NCBI GenBank assembly: GCA_031552535.1
Contig: JAVBMJ010000081.1
Span: forward strand, 1 to 40,676
Length of the DNA: 40,676 nucleotides
From: JAVBMJ01 sp031552535
GTDB taxonomy: Bacteria > Bacteroidota > Bacteroidia > Bacteroidales > Rikenellaceae
Direction: 5' to 3'
Part shown: positions 25,068 through 32,119 of the stretch, in pieces
Position numbering within the stretch: position 1 is the stretch's first letter
Layout of the letters: the number at the start of each line of letters is the position of its first letter
Notes under the pieces: model-generated
Database searches by the model: none
What the model saw: only the letters and a program-made list of their open reading frames with translations
What the model was told of the DNA's origin: nothing
Translations under genes and position numbers: made by a program

Positions 25068-26360
25068 TCATCGGTTGTGTAATAAAAAATCTTTAAACTC
25101 CGTGTAATCAGGTCCTATCCGGATCGACATTTTTTCCCGTGAAGCGAATTTGCACAGATTCTCAGGCAATCCGATTTCATGCCCGATGGCTCTTTGCACA
25201 GTCCCGGTGAATTTCGCGGGATGGGCCGTTTCGAGAAAAACACCCGTTTCACCGTCACGCAATCCCTCTTCGAGCGCCATAAAACCGCAAATGCCGTGCG
25301 GATCGCACAGGTAGCCGTAATCGCGGTAAACGCGCCCGATACCGGCCTCTATTTGTACGTCATCATAACGACAACCCGAAACGTCGGCCCGCAATCTCTC
25401 TAAATTACCGTCATAAAGATCAAGTATCCGGACAAAATTACTCGGATCACCCACATCCATCGCATTGGCAATGGTTTGCACCGATGTGCGCGGCTCATAG
25501 CTCCCCGTTTGTAGATAATTATAAAACACATCATTGCGATTGTTGGCCGCTATAAAACGTTTTGCCGGAAGCCCCATACGTTTCGCCACAAGCCCCGATG
25601 CGAGATTCCCGAAATTACCGCTCGGTACGCTGAACACTACATCCCCGCCCGCCCGAAGTTGAGCCATAGCCCTGAAGTAGTAAAACGATTGCGGCAGGAA
25701 CCGGGCTATATTGATCGAATTGGCCGACGTAAGATTCATTTTATCCGTAAGCTCCTTGTCGCGGAATGCGTTCTTGACCAACCGTTGGCAATCATCGAAG
25801 GTGCCGTCCACTTCGAGCGCAGTGATATTTTCCCCGAGAGTGGTAAATTGCTTCTCCTGTATGTCGCTTACTTTGCCTTTAGGGTATAACACCACCACTT
25901 CGATGCCGTCGACTCCCAGAAATCCATTAGCCACGGCGCTTCCAGTGTCGCCCGACGTGGCCACCAGTACACGCACCTTACGTCCGCTTCCGGAAAGAAG
26001 GTATGACATTACACGTGCCATAAACCGGGCTCCGACATCCTTAAAAGCCATCGTAGGGCCGTGGAAAAGTTCCAGGGAATAAATATTGTCCGTAACACGT
26101 ACCAGCGGCGTTGGGAACGTCAACGACTCCTCGACTATCCCCTTCAGTACATCCCGCGGAATATCATCTCCGAAAAGGGCCGATGCAACTTCGTAAGCTG
26201 TTTCGGCGAATGTCATTGCAGCCATAGCCTCTATCCGCCCGGGATCGATACGTGCGATGGTCCGCGGCATATAAAGCCCTCCGTCCCAAGCTAACGAGCT
26301 GGTTACCGCTTCGCTGAATGTGGCATCAGGAGAGATTTTATTTGTACTGTAATACAACAT
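25068..26360 (-). CDS. thrC: Threonine synthase
   Basis: A 430-residue PLP enzyme of fold type II that converts O-phosphohomoserine to threonine. The N-terminal YYSTNKISPDATFSEAV block, the PLP lysine in GPTMAFKDVGARF near residue 110, the ATSGDTGSAVANGF phosphate-binding loop and the SANSINIARFLPQ block are all present. Length matches the E. coli-type enzyme. It follows the ApgM-family gene after 4 bases, so the two are cotranscribed with thrA upstream as the likely third member. Confidence 0.97.
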   Translation of the reverse strand: MLYYSTNKISPDATFSEAVTSSLAWDGGLYMPRTIARIDPGRIEAMAAMTFAETAYEVASALFGDDIPRDVLKGIVEESLTFPTPLVRVTDNIYSLELFHGPTMAFKDVGARFMARVMSYLLSGSGRKVRVLVATSGDTGSAVANGFLGVDGIEVVVLYPKGKVSDIQEKQFTTLGENITALEVDGTFDDCQRLVKNAFRDKELTDKMNLTSANSINIARFLPQSFYYFRAMAQLRAGGDVVFSVPSGNFGNLASGLVAKRMGLPAKRFIAANNRNDVFYNYLQTGSYEPRTSVQTIANAMDVGDPSNFVRILDLYDGNLERLRADVSGCRYDDVQIEAGIGRVYRDYGYLCDPHGICGFMALEEGLRDGETGVFLETAHPAKFTGTVQRAIGHEIGLPENLCKFASREKMSIRIGPDYTEFKDFLLHNR

Positions 26361-26364
26361 ATTA

Positions 26365-27579
26365 TCATCGATTATTTCGAAACAGAATATTCATAAGCCC
26401 GACGCCGGACATAACGTCCAATGCACCATCCTGTGCGGCAAACTCATCGAAACATTCCACACTGTCGGGCTCGCGGCCGGGCATCCACACAGTGAAAGGA
26501 ACGGGATCGGAGGTGTGGGTACGCAGTGCGCATGGGGTGGGGTGGTCGGGCAGGATGGTTATCGCCACCGGCTCGCTAAACGATGGGATTGCTTCCAGTA
26601 TGGGCTGTATGATCCTGCTATCGAGGTACTCTATTGTTTTGATTTTAAGGTCATAATCCCCTTCATGGCCCGCTTCATCGCTGGCTTCGACGTGCAGAAA
26701 CACGAAATCGTTACCTCGCAACGCCTCTATTGCTGCCGTCGCCTTTCCTTCGTAATTAGTGTCGTATCGCCCGGTTGCGCCTTCGACCCCGACATATTTC
26801 AACCCTGCATATACACCGATACCTTTGATCAGATCCACCGCCGTTATCACAACGCCGCTGCGTATTCCGTATTTATCCGTCAATTTTTCCATCGCAGGAC
26901 GCCTTCCGGCAGACCATGGCCATATCGAGTTGGCCTGGGCAAGGCCACGAGCCCTCCGCTCCACATTGACCGGATGTCCGGGAAGGATCTCCTGTGATCG
27001 AAGTATCAGAGAGTTTAACAAATTTGCCGTAGGAGCAGCTTCTGGGGTTTGCGCACCATTCATGACGCTGCGGAAAGGAACCCCCGGCACGTCGTGAGGC
27101 GGTGTCGATACGATACGTTTATCCCCGCCGCGTATCTTCAGCAGGTTGCGATATGAAACTCCCGGGAAAAAATTAACATCGCCTCCGCCCAACTCTTTTT
27201 GCATGAAACCAATTAGCCGGTGTGCCTCTTCCGTAGATATGTGCCCCGCCGAGTGGTTGACTATGCGCCCCGCTTCGACGGTTATCAGGTTGCAACGCAT
27301 CGCTATTTCATCGTCATCTATGGCAATATCCATGCCTGCCGCTTCGAGCGGACCGCGCCCTTCGAACACCTTCGCGACGTCGTACCCCAACAGCGAAAGG
27401 TTGGCTATTTCGCTGCCCGGAGCAAAGCCCCGGGGTATCGTGTGCAACATTCCGTTGCGGCCCTGGCGTGCAACATAATCCATATTTGGCTTGCGGGCCG
27501 CCTGGAGTGGGGTTTTACCTCCGAGTTCCGGAATAGGGCGGTCGGCCATGCCGTCGCCCAGTATTATTATGTATTTCAT
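26365..27579 (-). CDS. ApgM-family cofactor-independent phosphoglycerate mutase-like protein, candidate homoserine kinase
   Basis: About 404 residues of the alkaline-phosphatase-like metalloenzyme superfamily. Metal-binding motifs: IILGDGMADRP at residues 5-15, MRCNLIT and NHSAGHIS around residues 105-125, LHVEASDEAGHEGD (histidine/aspartate cluster) and ILPDHPTPC towards the C terminus. ApgM proteins isomerise 2- and 3-phosphoglycerate. Here the gene lies between thrA and thrC where a homoserine kinase is expected and no thrB is present, so I infer it supplies O-phosphohomoserine. The ATG at 27579 (MKYIIILGDGMAD) is chosen over the frame's start at 27651, which adds a non-conserved extension. 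Confidence 0.88.
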   Translation of the reverse strand: MKYIIILGDGMADRPIPELGGKTPLQAARKPNMDYVARQGRNGMLHTIPRGFAPGSEIANLSLLGYDVAKVFEGRGPLEAAGMDIAIDDDEIAMRCNLITVEAGRIVNHSAGHISTEEAHRLIGFMQKELGGGDVNFFPGVSYRNLLKIRGGDKRIVSTPPHDVPGVPFRSVMNGAQTPEAAPTANLLNSLILRSQEILPGHPVNVERRARGLAQANSIWPWSAGRRPAMEKLTDKYGIRSGVVITAVDLIKGIGVYAGLKYVGVEGATGRYDTNYEGKATAAIEALRGNDFVFLHVEASDEAGHEGDYDLKIKTIEYLDSRIIQPILEAIPSFSEPVAITILPDHPTPCALRTHTSDPVPFTVWMPGREPDSVECFDEFAAQDGALDVMSGVGLMNILFRNNR

Positions 27580-27960
27580 GACCGGTAGGCGTTTTAGAGT
27601 TTGCCCGGGAAATCGGGCTAACCCCGGATTAAAATAAAAGTGTGTCGACACGTTCCTGTATGAATCTTGCCAGGATTCAGAAACTGTTTAATTTTCCTGT
27701 GGAAAAAGATTTAAGTATATTCCGGTGATGATTTTTGCGTGAAAATAGAGGAGCATAGCGGTGTTCTATGTAACGAAATTTTCACGCGAAAAGCGGCCCG
27801 GAAGAACTTATAATACTTTCCATAGAAAATTTAAACAGTTTCTCACATGCAAAAATCAAAGCCGTAAGAAATATACCTGAATTTTATACCGGTAATCCAG
27901 ACGGCATCTCGCGTTTTGTCCGGTTTCCTACAGTAGTCCGGACATCAAACAAACTCCGGG
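27580..27960. other. Intergenic stretch between thrA and the ApgM-family gene
   Basis: The 381 non-coding bases hold repeat copy A (27680-27842), a palindrome GTGTCGACAC at 27642-27651, a small hairpin GCCCG...CGGGC near 27603-27618, and a weak inverted repeat GTCCGG...CCGGAC at 27918-27943 just after thrA. No -7 box was recognised for the downstream gene. Confidence 0.7.
27680..27842. repeat. Palindromic element copy A (MITE-like, 163 bases)
   Basis: Terminal inverted repeats GAAACTGTTTAATTTTCC (27680) and its near-complement ending at 27842. Inside is a second perfect pair, GCGTGAAAAT and ATTTTCACGC, and within that CATAG/CTATG. Immediate flanks are TCA (27677-27679) and TCA (27843-27845), a TNA target duplication. 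The core 27742-27783 matches copy B 38851-38890 with few changes. It interrupts the spacing between thrA and its downstream partner but no gene. Confidence 0.85.
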
Positions 27961-30393
27961 TTAACGTATATTGGCTATACTGATTATGTCTGCAAATACC
28001 CCAGCCGCAGTTACTCCTGCGCCGGCACCGTAGCCTTTGATCTGCATCGGAAATTCCTTATAACGTTCCGTTGTAAGCAGTATCACATTGTTGCTCCCTT
28101 CCAGGTGGTAGAACGGACTGCTGCTGTCGACTTCACGCAGTGCGACTTCAGCTTTTCCGTTGTCGAGCGTGGCTACAAAACGCCAACATTTCCCCTCTGC
28201 AACGAGCCGTTTGCGTCCCTCTTCGAAGCGGGTGTCGAGCTCCGGAATGCTTCTCCAAAAGTCGTCCTGTGTCCCTGCAAAATATTTCCCGGGGATGAAC
28301 AACTTACGTTCGATATCGCCCTGCCCTATATGATAGCCCGCCTCACGTGCGAGAATCACCAGTTTGCGTATCACATCGGTTCCGCTCAGGTCGATCCTCG
28401 GGTCAGGCTCAGCATAACCGGCTTCGCGTGCCATCTCTATCGCACGGCTCAGAGGTATCTGATCACTCATCACATTGAATATATAGTTGAGCGTTCCCGA
28501 GACCACGGCCTCGATCTTAAGTATCCTGTCTCCGCTGTTTATCAGGGCGTTGATTGTATTGATAATCGGCAATCCGGCTCCCACATTGGTCTCGAACAGA
28601 TATTTGATGCCACGCTTGCGTGCCGTTTGCTTCAGCGAGTCGTAAATCCCGTAGTCCGACGATGCGGCGACTTTGTTGGCCGCCACAACCGAAACGTTGT
28701 GGTCCAACAGCCTTTTGTAGATCGACGCCACATGTTCGCTCGCCGTACAATCCACGAAAACCGAGTTGAAAATATTCATCTGCTCGATTTGGGAAGCGAA
28801 TATTTCAGGCGAGGAGTGGTTCGACGACTCTTTCAGAGCGTTTTCATACGTAGCGAGATCGATCCCGTCGCGGTCTATGATAAAGCGCCGCGAATTGGTT
28901 ATGCCTACTATTCGCAATTGCAAGGCGTTGTCGGATAGAAGTTTCGACTGTTGCAACCGTATCTGTTCCAACAGATGGCGCCCCACCAGCCCGACACCGG
29001 CTATGAATACGTTGAGCACCTGGTACTCCGACAGGAAGAACGAATCGTGTATAACGTTCAGCGCCTTACGCAGGCTTTCCACGGAAATAACGAACGAAAT
29101 GTTGGTCTCCGACGCCCCCTGTGCGCAAGCAATGACATTTATCCCGTTACGGCCCAGCGTTCCAAAAAGTTTTCCGGCGATCCCCGGCGTGTGCTTCATA
29201 TTCTCGCCGACGATAGCCACCGTTGCAAGGTTGCGCTCCTCCCTTATTTTGTTTATTTCACCCGACTCTATTTCCGGCCTGAATTCGTCGGCAAGCACCT
29301 TTACCGCCACATCGGCGTCGATATTACGCACGCCGATAGAGGTAGTATTCTCCGAAGCGGCCTGGGAAACAAAGAAAACGCTGATCCCCGCCTTTGCCAG
29401 ACTTTTGAAGATACGGTAGTTAACCCCGATAACCCCGACCATGCCGAGTCCGCGTATCGTAATGAGGCACGTATCGTCGACCGACGAGATACCTTTGATC
29501 GCCTTGTCGGCGTCGTTACTCTTCTCGCGGGAGATAAGCGTTCCCCCCGACGCGGGGTTGTAGGTGTTCAGTATCCTGACTGGTATGTTTTTATGGTAAA
29601 CCGGGAATATCGTTGGAGGATATATCACACGGGCTCCAAAATTACAAAGCTCCATGGCTTCCACAAACGTGAGCCGTTCTATCACATAAGCATTGCTTAT
29701 GACCTTTGGATCGGCCGTCATGAACCCGTCGACATCGGTCCATATCTCGAGGATCGAAGCTTCGAGCGTAGCCGCTATTATCGCAGCCGTATAGTCCGAT
29801 CCGCCCCTGCCGAGAGTGGTCACATCGCCATTGGTCAGATCGGAGGCTATGTATCCCGGCATTATGGATACTTTAGGCACCGTCTTGAACCGTTCGCGTA
29901 TAAGGCGGTCGGTAGCGTCGAAATCCACGATATGGCGATGAAAATGGTTGTTTGTCTTGATTACGCCACGCGCGTCGATCAATACGGCGTCGGGAATAAC
30001 ACCGCATATTATGGTCGATGAAATCCTCTCTCCATAGCTGAGTATCGTGTCGGTCGTTTTTTGCGACAGGTCTTTTATAAGGTACACTCCGCGAAAGATG
30101 TTTTCCAACTCCGTAAGCATTGCCTCCACTTTTCCCACCACACATGTGTTGCCGTCCGGGAAAATCTCTCTGATCAACATGGTATGGCGGTCGCATATCT
30201 TCACGAACTCATCGTAATAACACTTGTCGCCTCCGGCAGCCATGCGTGCCGTGGTAAGCAGGTGGTCGGTCACGCCACCCAGGGCCGAAACCACAACAAC
30301 CACTTCGGTATCGGACGCCGCAACAGCTTCCTTTACCCTGCCGATACCACTGGCCGACCCCACGGAGGTGCCGCCGAATTTCATTACCTTCAT
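27961..30393 (-). CDS. thrA: Bifunctional aspartate kinase/homoserine dehydrogenase
   Basis: About 810 residues. The N-terminal kinase starts with KVMKFGGTSVGSA and includes SYGERISS and GRGGSDYTAAIIAATLEA. Two ACT-type regulatory regions follow (near residues 310-460). The homoserine dehydrogenase half begins with the NAD(P) loop VFIAGVGLVGRHLL near residue 470 and has VVAANKVAASSDYG and the GTLNYIF block. It performs the first and third steps from aspartate to threonine and methionine, and ACT regions usually give threonine feedback. The frame allows GTG 30402, ATG 30399 and ATG 30393; the last matches relatives. Its promoter box lies about 45 bases upstream, too close for a leader-peptide attenuator. 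Confidence 0.96.
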   Translation of the reverse strand: MKVMKFGGTSVGSASGIGRVKEAVAASDTEVVVVVSALGGVTDHLLTTARMAAGGDKCYYDEFVKICDRHTMLIREIFPDGNTCVVGKVEAMLTELENIFRGVYLIKDLSQKTTDTILSYGERISSTIICGVIPDAVLIDARGVIKTNNHFHRHIVDFDATDRLIRERFKTVPKVSIMPGYIASDLTNGDVTTLGRGGSDYTAAIIAATLEASILEIWTDVDGFMTADPKVISNAYVIERLTFVEAMELCNFGARVIYPPTIFPVYHKNIPVRILNTYNPASGGTLISREKSNDADKAIKGISSVDDTCLITIRGLGMVGVIGVNYRIFKSLAKAGISVFFVSQAASENTTSIGVRNIDADVAVKVLADEFRPEIESGEINKIREERNLATVAIVGENMKHTPGIAGKLFGTLGRNGINVIACAQGASETNISFVISVESLRKALNVIHDSFFLSEYQVLNVFIAGVGLVGRHLLEQIRLQQSKLLSDNALQLRIVGITNSRRFIIDRDGIDLATYENALKESSNHSSPEIFASQIEQMNIFNSVFVDCTASEHVASIYKRLLDHNVSVVAANKVAASSDYGIYDSLKQTARKRGIKYLFETNVGAGLPIINTINALINSGDRILKIEAVVSGTLNYIFNVMSDQIPLSRAIEMAREAGYAEPDPRIDLSGTDVIRKLVILAREAGYHIGQGDIERKLFIPGKYFAGTQDDFWRSIPELDTRFEEGRKRLVAEGKCWRFVATLDNGKAEVALREVDSSSPFYHLEGSNNVILLTTERYKEFPMQIKGYGAGAGVTAAGVFADIISIANIR

Positions 30394-30436
30394 CTGCATC
30401 ACGGAATTTGGGGTATTGCCACCCTGTTATTAATCG

Positions 30437-30444
30437 CAAATTTA
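30437..30444 (-). promoter_or_regulatory. -7 box of thrA
   Basis: Minus-strand TAAATTTG matches TAnnTTTG. Transcription would start near 30430, leaving a leader of about 37 bases. No TTTG at the expected distance is seen. Confidence 0.5.
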
Positions 30445-30553
30445 CATTTTTTTAAACGGTTTGCCTAATTTAATAAAATACTTAAGGTATTTTTAACATA
30501 TCTCCTCGCGTCGAAATAAGAGGCTGAAGCATGTGGAGTTCGCGTCAAAATAT

Positions 30554-30561
30554 TATCTTTG
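30554..30561 (+). promoter_or_regulatory. -7 box of the DUF5606 gene
   Basis: TATCTTTG is a perfect -7 box 26 bases before the ATG at 30588, with only a weak TGTG at the -33 position (30532-30535). It shows that the upstream part of the open frame (from 30531) is not translated. Confidence 0.55.
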
Positions 30562-30587
30562 CTGCTCGAACATTAAACCATACAGGA

Positions 30588-31025
30588 ATGAAACTCAAGG
30601 AAATCTTAGCCATATCGGGCCAGGGCGGGCTTTTTAAATATGTAGCCCAGAGCGGAAAAGGAATTATTGTCGAATCGATGGCCGACGGCAAACGCAGTAA
30701 TGTGCCTCCCACGGCAAGGGTCAGTTCGCTTGGTGAGATAGCTATATTTACCGAAGGCGACGATATGCCCCTGGGACAGGTTTTCGATAAAATATACGCC
30801 CACACTGCGGGCGGGCAGGCCATAAGCCATAAGGAGTCGCCGGATAAGATCAAGGCGTTTTTCGGGGCTGCGTTACCCGGATACGACGAGGCGCGTGTGC
30901 ACTTCTCTGATATGAAAAAGATAGTCAACTGGTACAATATCCTTCTCGGTGCCGGCATGACCTCTTTCTACGAACCTGAAGACGAAGAGGGTGGGGGCGC
31001 CGGAACGGAACCGGAAAACCAATAA
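30588..31025 (+). CDS. DUF5606 family protein
   Basis: A 145-residue protein starting MKLKEILAISGQGGLFKYVAQ, characteristic of the DUF5606 family, which is conserved in Bacteroidetes and has no established function. A small N-terminal beta-rich domain (IIVESMADGKRSNVP) is followed by a helical part containing KIKAFFGAALPGYDEARVHFSDMKKIVNWY, a pattern that may mediate protein contacts, and an acidic, Gly-rich tail (DEEGGGAGTEPEN). No signal peptide, so cytoplasmic. The frame opens at 30531, but the -7 box at 30554-30561 and family alignment from memory fix the start at 30588. It is divergent from thrA. Confidence 0.88.
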   Translation: MKLKEILAISGQGGLFKYVAQSGKGIIVESMADGKRSNVPPTARVSSLGEIAIFTEGDDMPLGQVFDKIYAHTAGGQAISHKESPDKIKAFFGAALPGYDEARVHFSDMKKIVNWYNILLGAGMTSFYEPEDEEGGGAGTEPENQ

Positions 31026-31393
31026 GCGTCGCCCCCCGGGATGGCACCCAGGTATGGCGATTTCACCCTGGTTATGTCAATTTGTGGGTGGAGGAGAAAA
31101 GAATTATATATTGGCATATAGGGGGAGATATTGCTATTTCAAAGAACAAATTCCGACAAACATCGTGATTATCTGCGTGTAATGCAGCGGAGTGGCATTG
31201 TCCTTCTTGATCTTCTGGCAATTTCAATATCGCTTGATATACAAATCTTAATATTTGCTCCACCGGAAATTCAGACTGAGCCGAAATACAAAATCAGGCG
31301 AGGTTAACATTGCCTGACCAGGACTTTTTAATGCAGTTATCAAGGATCAATGTAAAAACCGGGTGGAGCGGGTGAAAAGTTTATCTTTGCGGG
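31026..31393. other. Non-coding stretch between the DUF5606 gene and the IS remnant
   Basis: 368 bases with no open frame that looks like protein. It contains a small inverted repeat CAGGC...GCCTG (31294-31315) followed by CCTGACCAGG and five T, which might be a weak terminator. The left end of the IS remnant should lie in its last part, but I could not identify it. Confidence 0.5.
31382..31389 (+). promoter_or_regulatory. -7 box at the start of the IS ORF1
   Basis: TATCTTTG is a perfect -7 box only 4 bases before the ATG at 31394. If used, the transcript would start at or beside the start codon, giving a leaderless mRNA. No -33 element is visible. Confidence 0.35.
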
Positions 31394-31738
31394 ATGCAAA
31401 CCGACTTATCCAAACTTATTCTGCCCACGGAGGTATTTGAGCATTTCGAACTGATTGCTATCGAGGAGTATCCCGGACATTTCATATTGCGTCTGGACGA
31501 GAAGAACGTTCCGCCGCGCAAGCAGTACCATACTTATGCCTCGAAAGGGTTCTTCCCGGGGGTCGAGATTCAGGACTTTCCACTTCGAGGCAAGGCGGTG
31601 TTCCTGCACGTTCGCAAGCGTAAGTGGCTCGAGGAACAGACAGGCTCTGTGGTCAGCAACTACTTCACGCTCACCCACCCGGGGACTCACTTTAACCCTG
31701 AGTTCGCGGCTTTTTTAAAAGAATTGCATCGAGGATAG
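31394..31738 (+). CDS. ISAon1-type transposase N-terminal region protein (ORF1)
   Basis: A 114-residue protein resembling the first of two reading frames of ISAon1-type insertion sequences of Bacteroidetes. Recognisable are the LILPTEVFEHFEL start, LDEKNVPPRKQ, SKGFFPGVEIQDFPLRGK and the basic VFLHVRKRKWLEEQTGSVV block, likely a DNA-binding module. Length is complete. The second frame, which carries the catalytic domain, overlaps its end and survives only as about 33 codons, so the element cannot move by itself. Codon use and composition are similar to the host core. Confidence 0.82.
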   Translation: MQTDLSKLILPTEVFEHFELIAIEEYPGHFILRLDEKNVPPRKQYHTYASKGFFPGVEIQDFPLRGKAVFLHVRKRKWLEEQTGSVVSNYFTLTHPGTHFNPEFAAFLKELHRG

Positions 31739-31830
31739 CACACTGAGCATCCGTACTATCGGGACGATGTACGGCGTGGACTGGTCGCTGCTTTCGCGCC
31801 AGTACAACTCTTTTTACATCATTACCTAAG
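31729..31830 (+). pseudogene. Truncated ISAon1-type transposase ORF2
   Basis: In the frame +1 to ORF1, overlapping its stop, the sequence reads E-D-S-T-L-S-I-R-T-I-G-T-M-Y-G-V-D-W then SLLSRQY, which fits the start of the second frame of such elements. Similarity ends after RQY (about 31804), and a stop follows at 31828-31830. The catalytic part is absent. Confidence 0.65.
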
Positions 31831-31841
31831 GTATAATGGTC

Positions 31842-32018
31842 AAAAACAGCTGATGAAATAGCTGTAATTATCTGGACATACGCCTATTATAGACAGTTCG
31901 ATGAAACCTACTTCATTAAACTCTGTAAAATTCATTAACAAAACAGCGCAAAACCTACTCCGAGCACCGTGGGAGGGCGCAGAGTAGGTTTTGCGAGAAA
32001 TGAAAATCAGCTGTTTTT
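31842..32018. repeat. 177-base element with 13-base terminal inverted repeats and an inner hairpin
   Basis: AAAAACAGCTGAT (31842-31854) and its perfect complement ATCAGCTGTTTTT (32006-32018) form the ends. Inside, CGCAAAACCTACTC (31947-31960) pairs perfectly with 31982-31995 around a 21-base loop. CATTACCT occurs as a direct repeat on both sides (31820-31827 and 32024-32031) but not flush with the ends. It may be a small mobile unit that truncated the IS, or a remnant of the IS end. Confidence 0.5.
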
Positions 32019-32045
32019 AGCCACATTACCTTACCTAATAAATTG

Positions 32046-32095
32046 AAAATGCCACATGCCAGCGTGAGATCGCCTCTGCTGGCATGTGGCATTTT
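32046..32095. terminator. 18-base-stem hairpin, probable terminator of ctpA
   Basis: AAAATGCCACATGCCAGC (32046-32063) pairs perfectly with 32078-32095 around a 14-base loop. It begins 24 bases past the ctpA stop on the minus strand. The stem ends in A4/T4, so it can terminate in both directions. Confidence 0.8.
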
Positions 32096-32119
32096 GATAA
32101 GGCCCATTTACTCTACCGT

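Larger units (their letters stand above)
31739..32119. other. Non-coding stretch with nested inverted repeats after the IS remnant
   Basis: 381 bases. They hold the end of the truncated ORF2, a 177-base unit with terminal inverted repeats (31842-32018) around a 14-base-stem hairpin, and an 18-base-stem hairpin (32046-32095) before the ctpA stop codon. No other gene is seen. Confidence 0.7.

Noticed and set aside
28105..28938. Long open frames opposite thrA, and similarly 5872-6756, 12987-13793, 22089-22901 and 36033-36845.
   Set aside because: They are antisense shadows of well recognised genes and show no family features.
30394..30440. A possible leader-peptide attenuator before thrA.
   Set aside because: The predicted leader is only about 37 bases, and no Thr/Ile-rich short frame or terminator is present.
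31711..31720. Slippery heptamer T-TTA-AAA near the end of the IS ORF1, suggesting programmed -1 frameshifting.
   Set aside because: A -1 shift here enters a third frame with an early stop; the ORF2 remnant is in the +1 frame.
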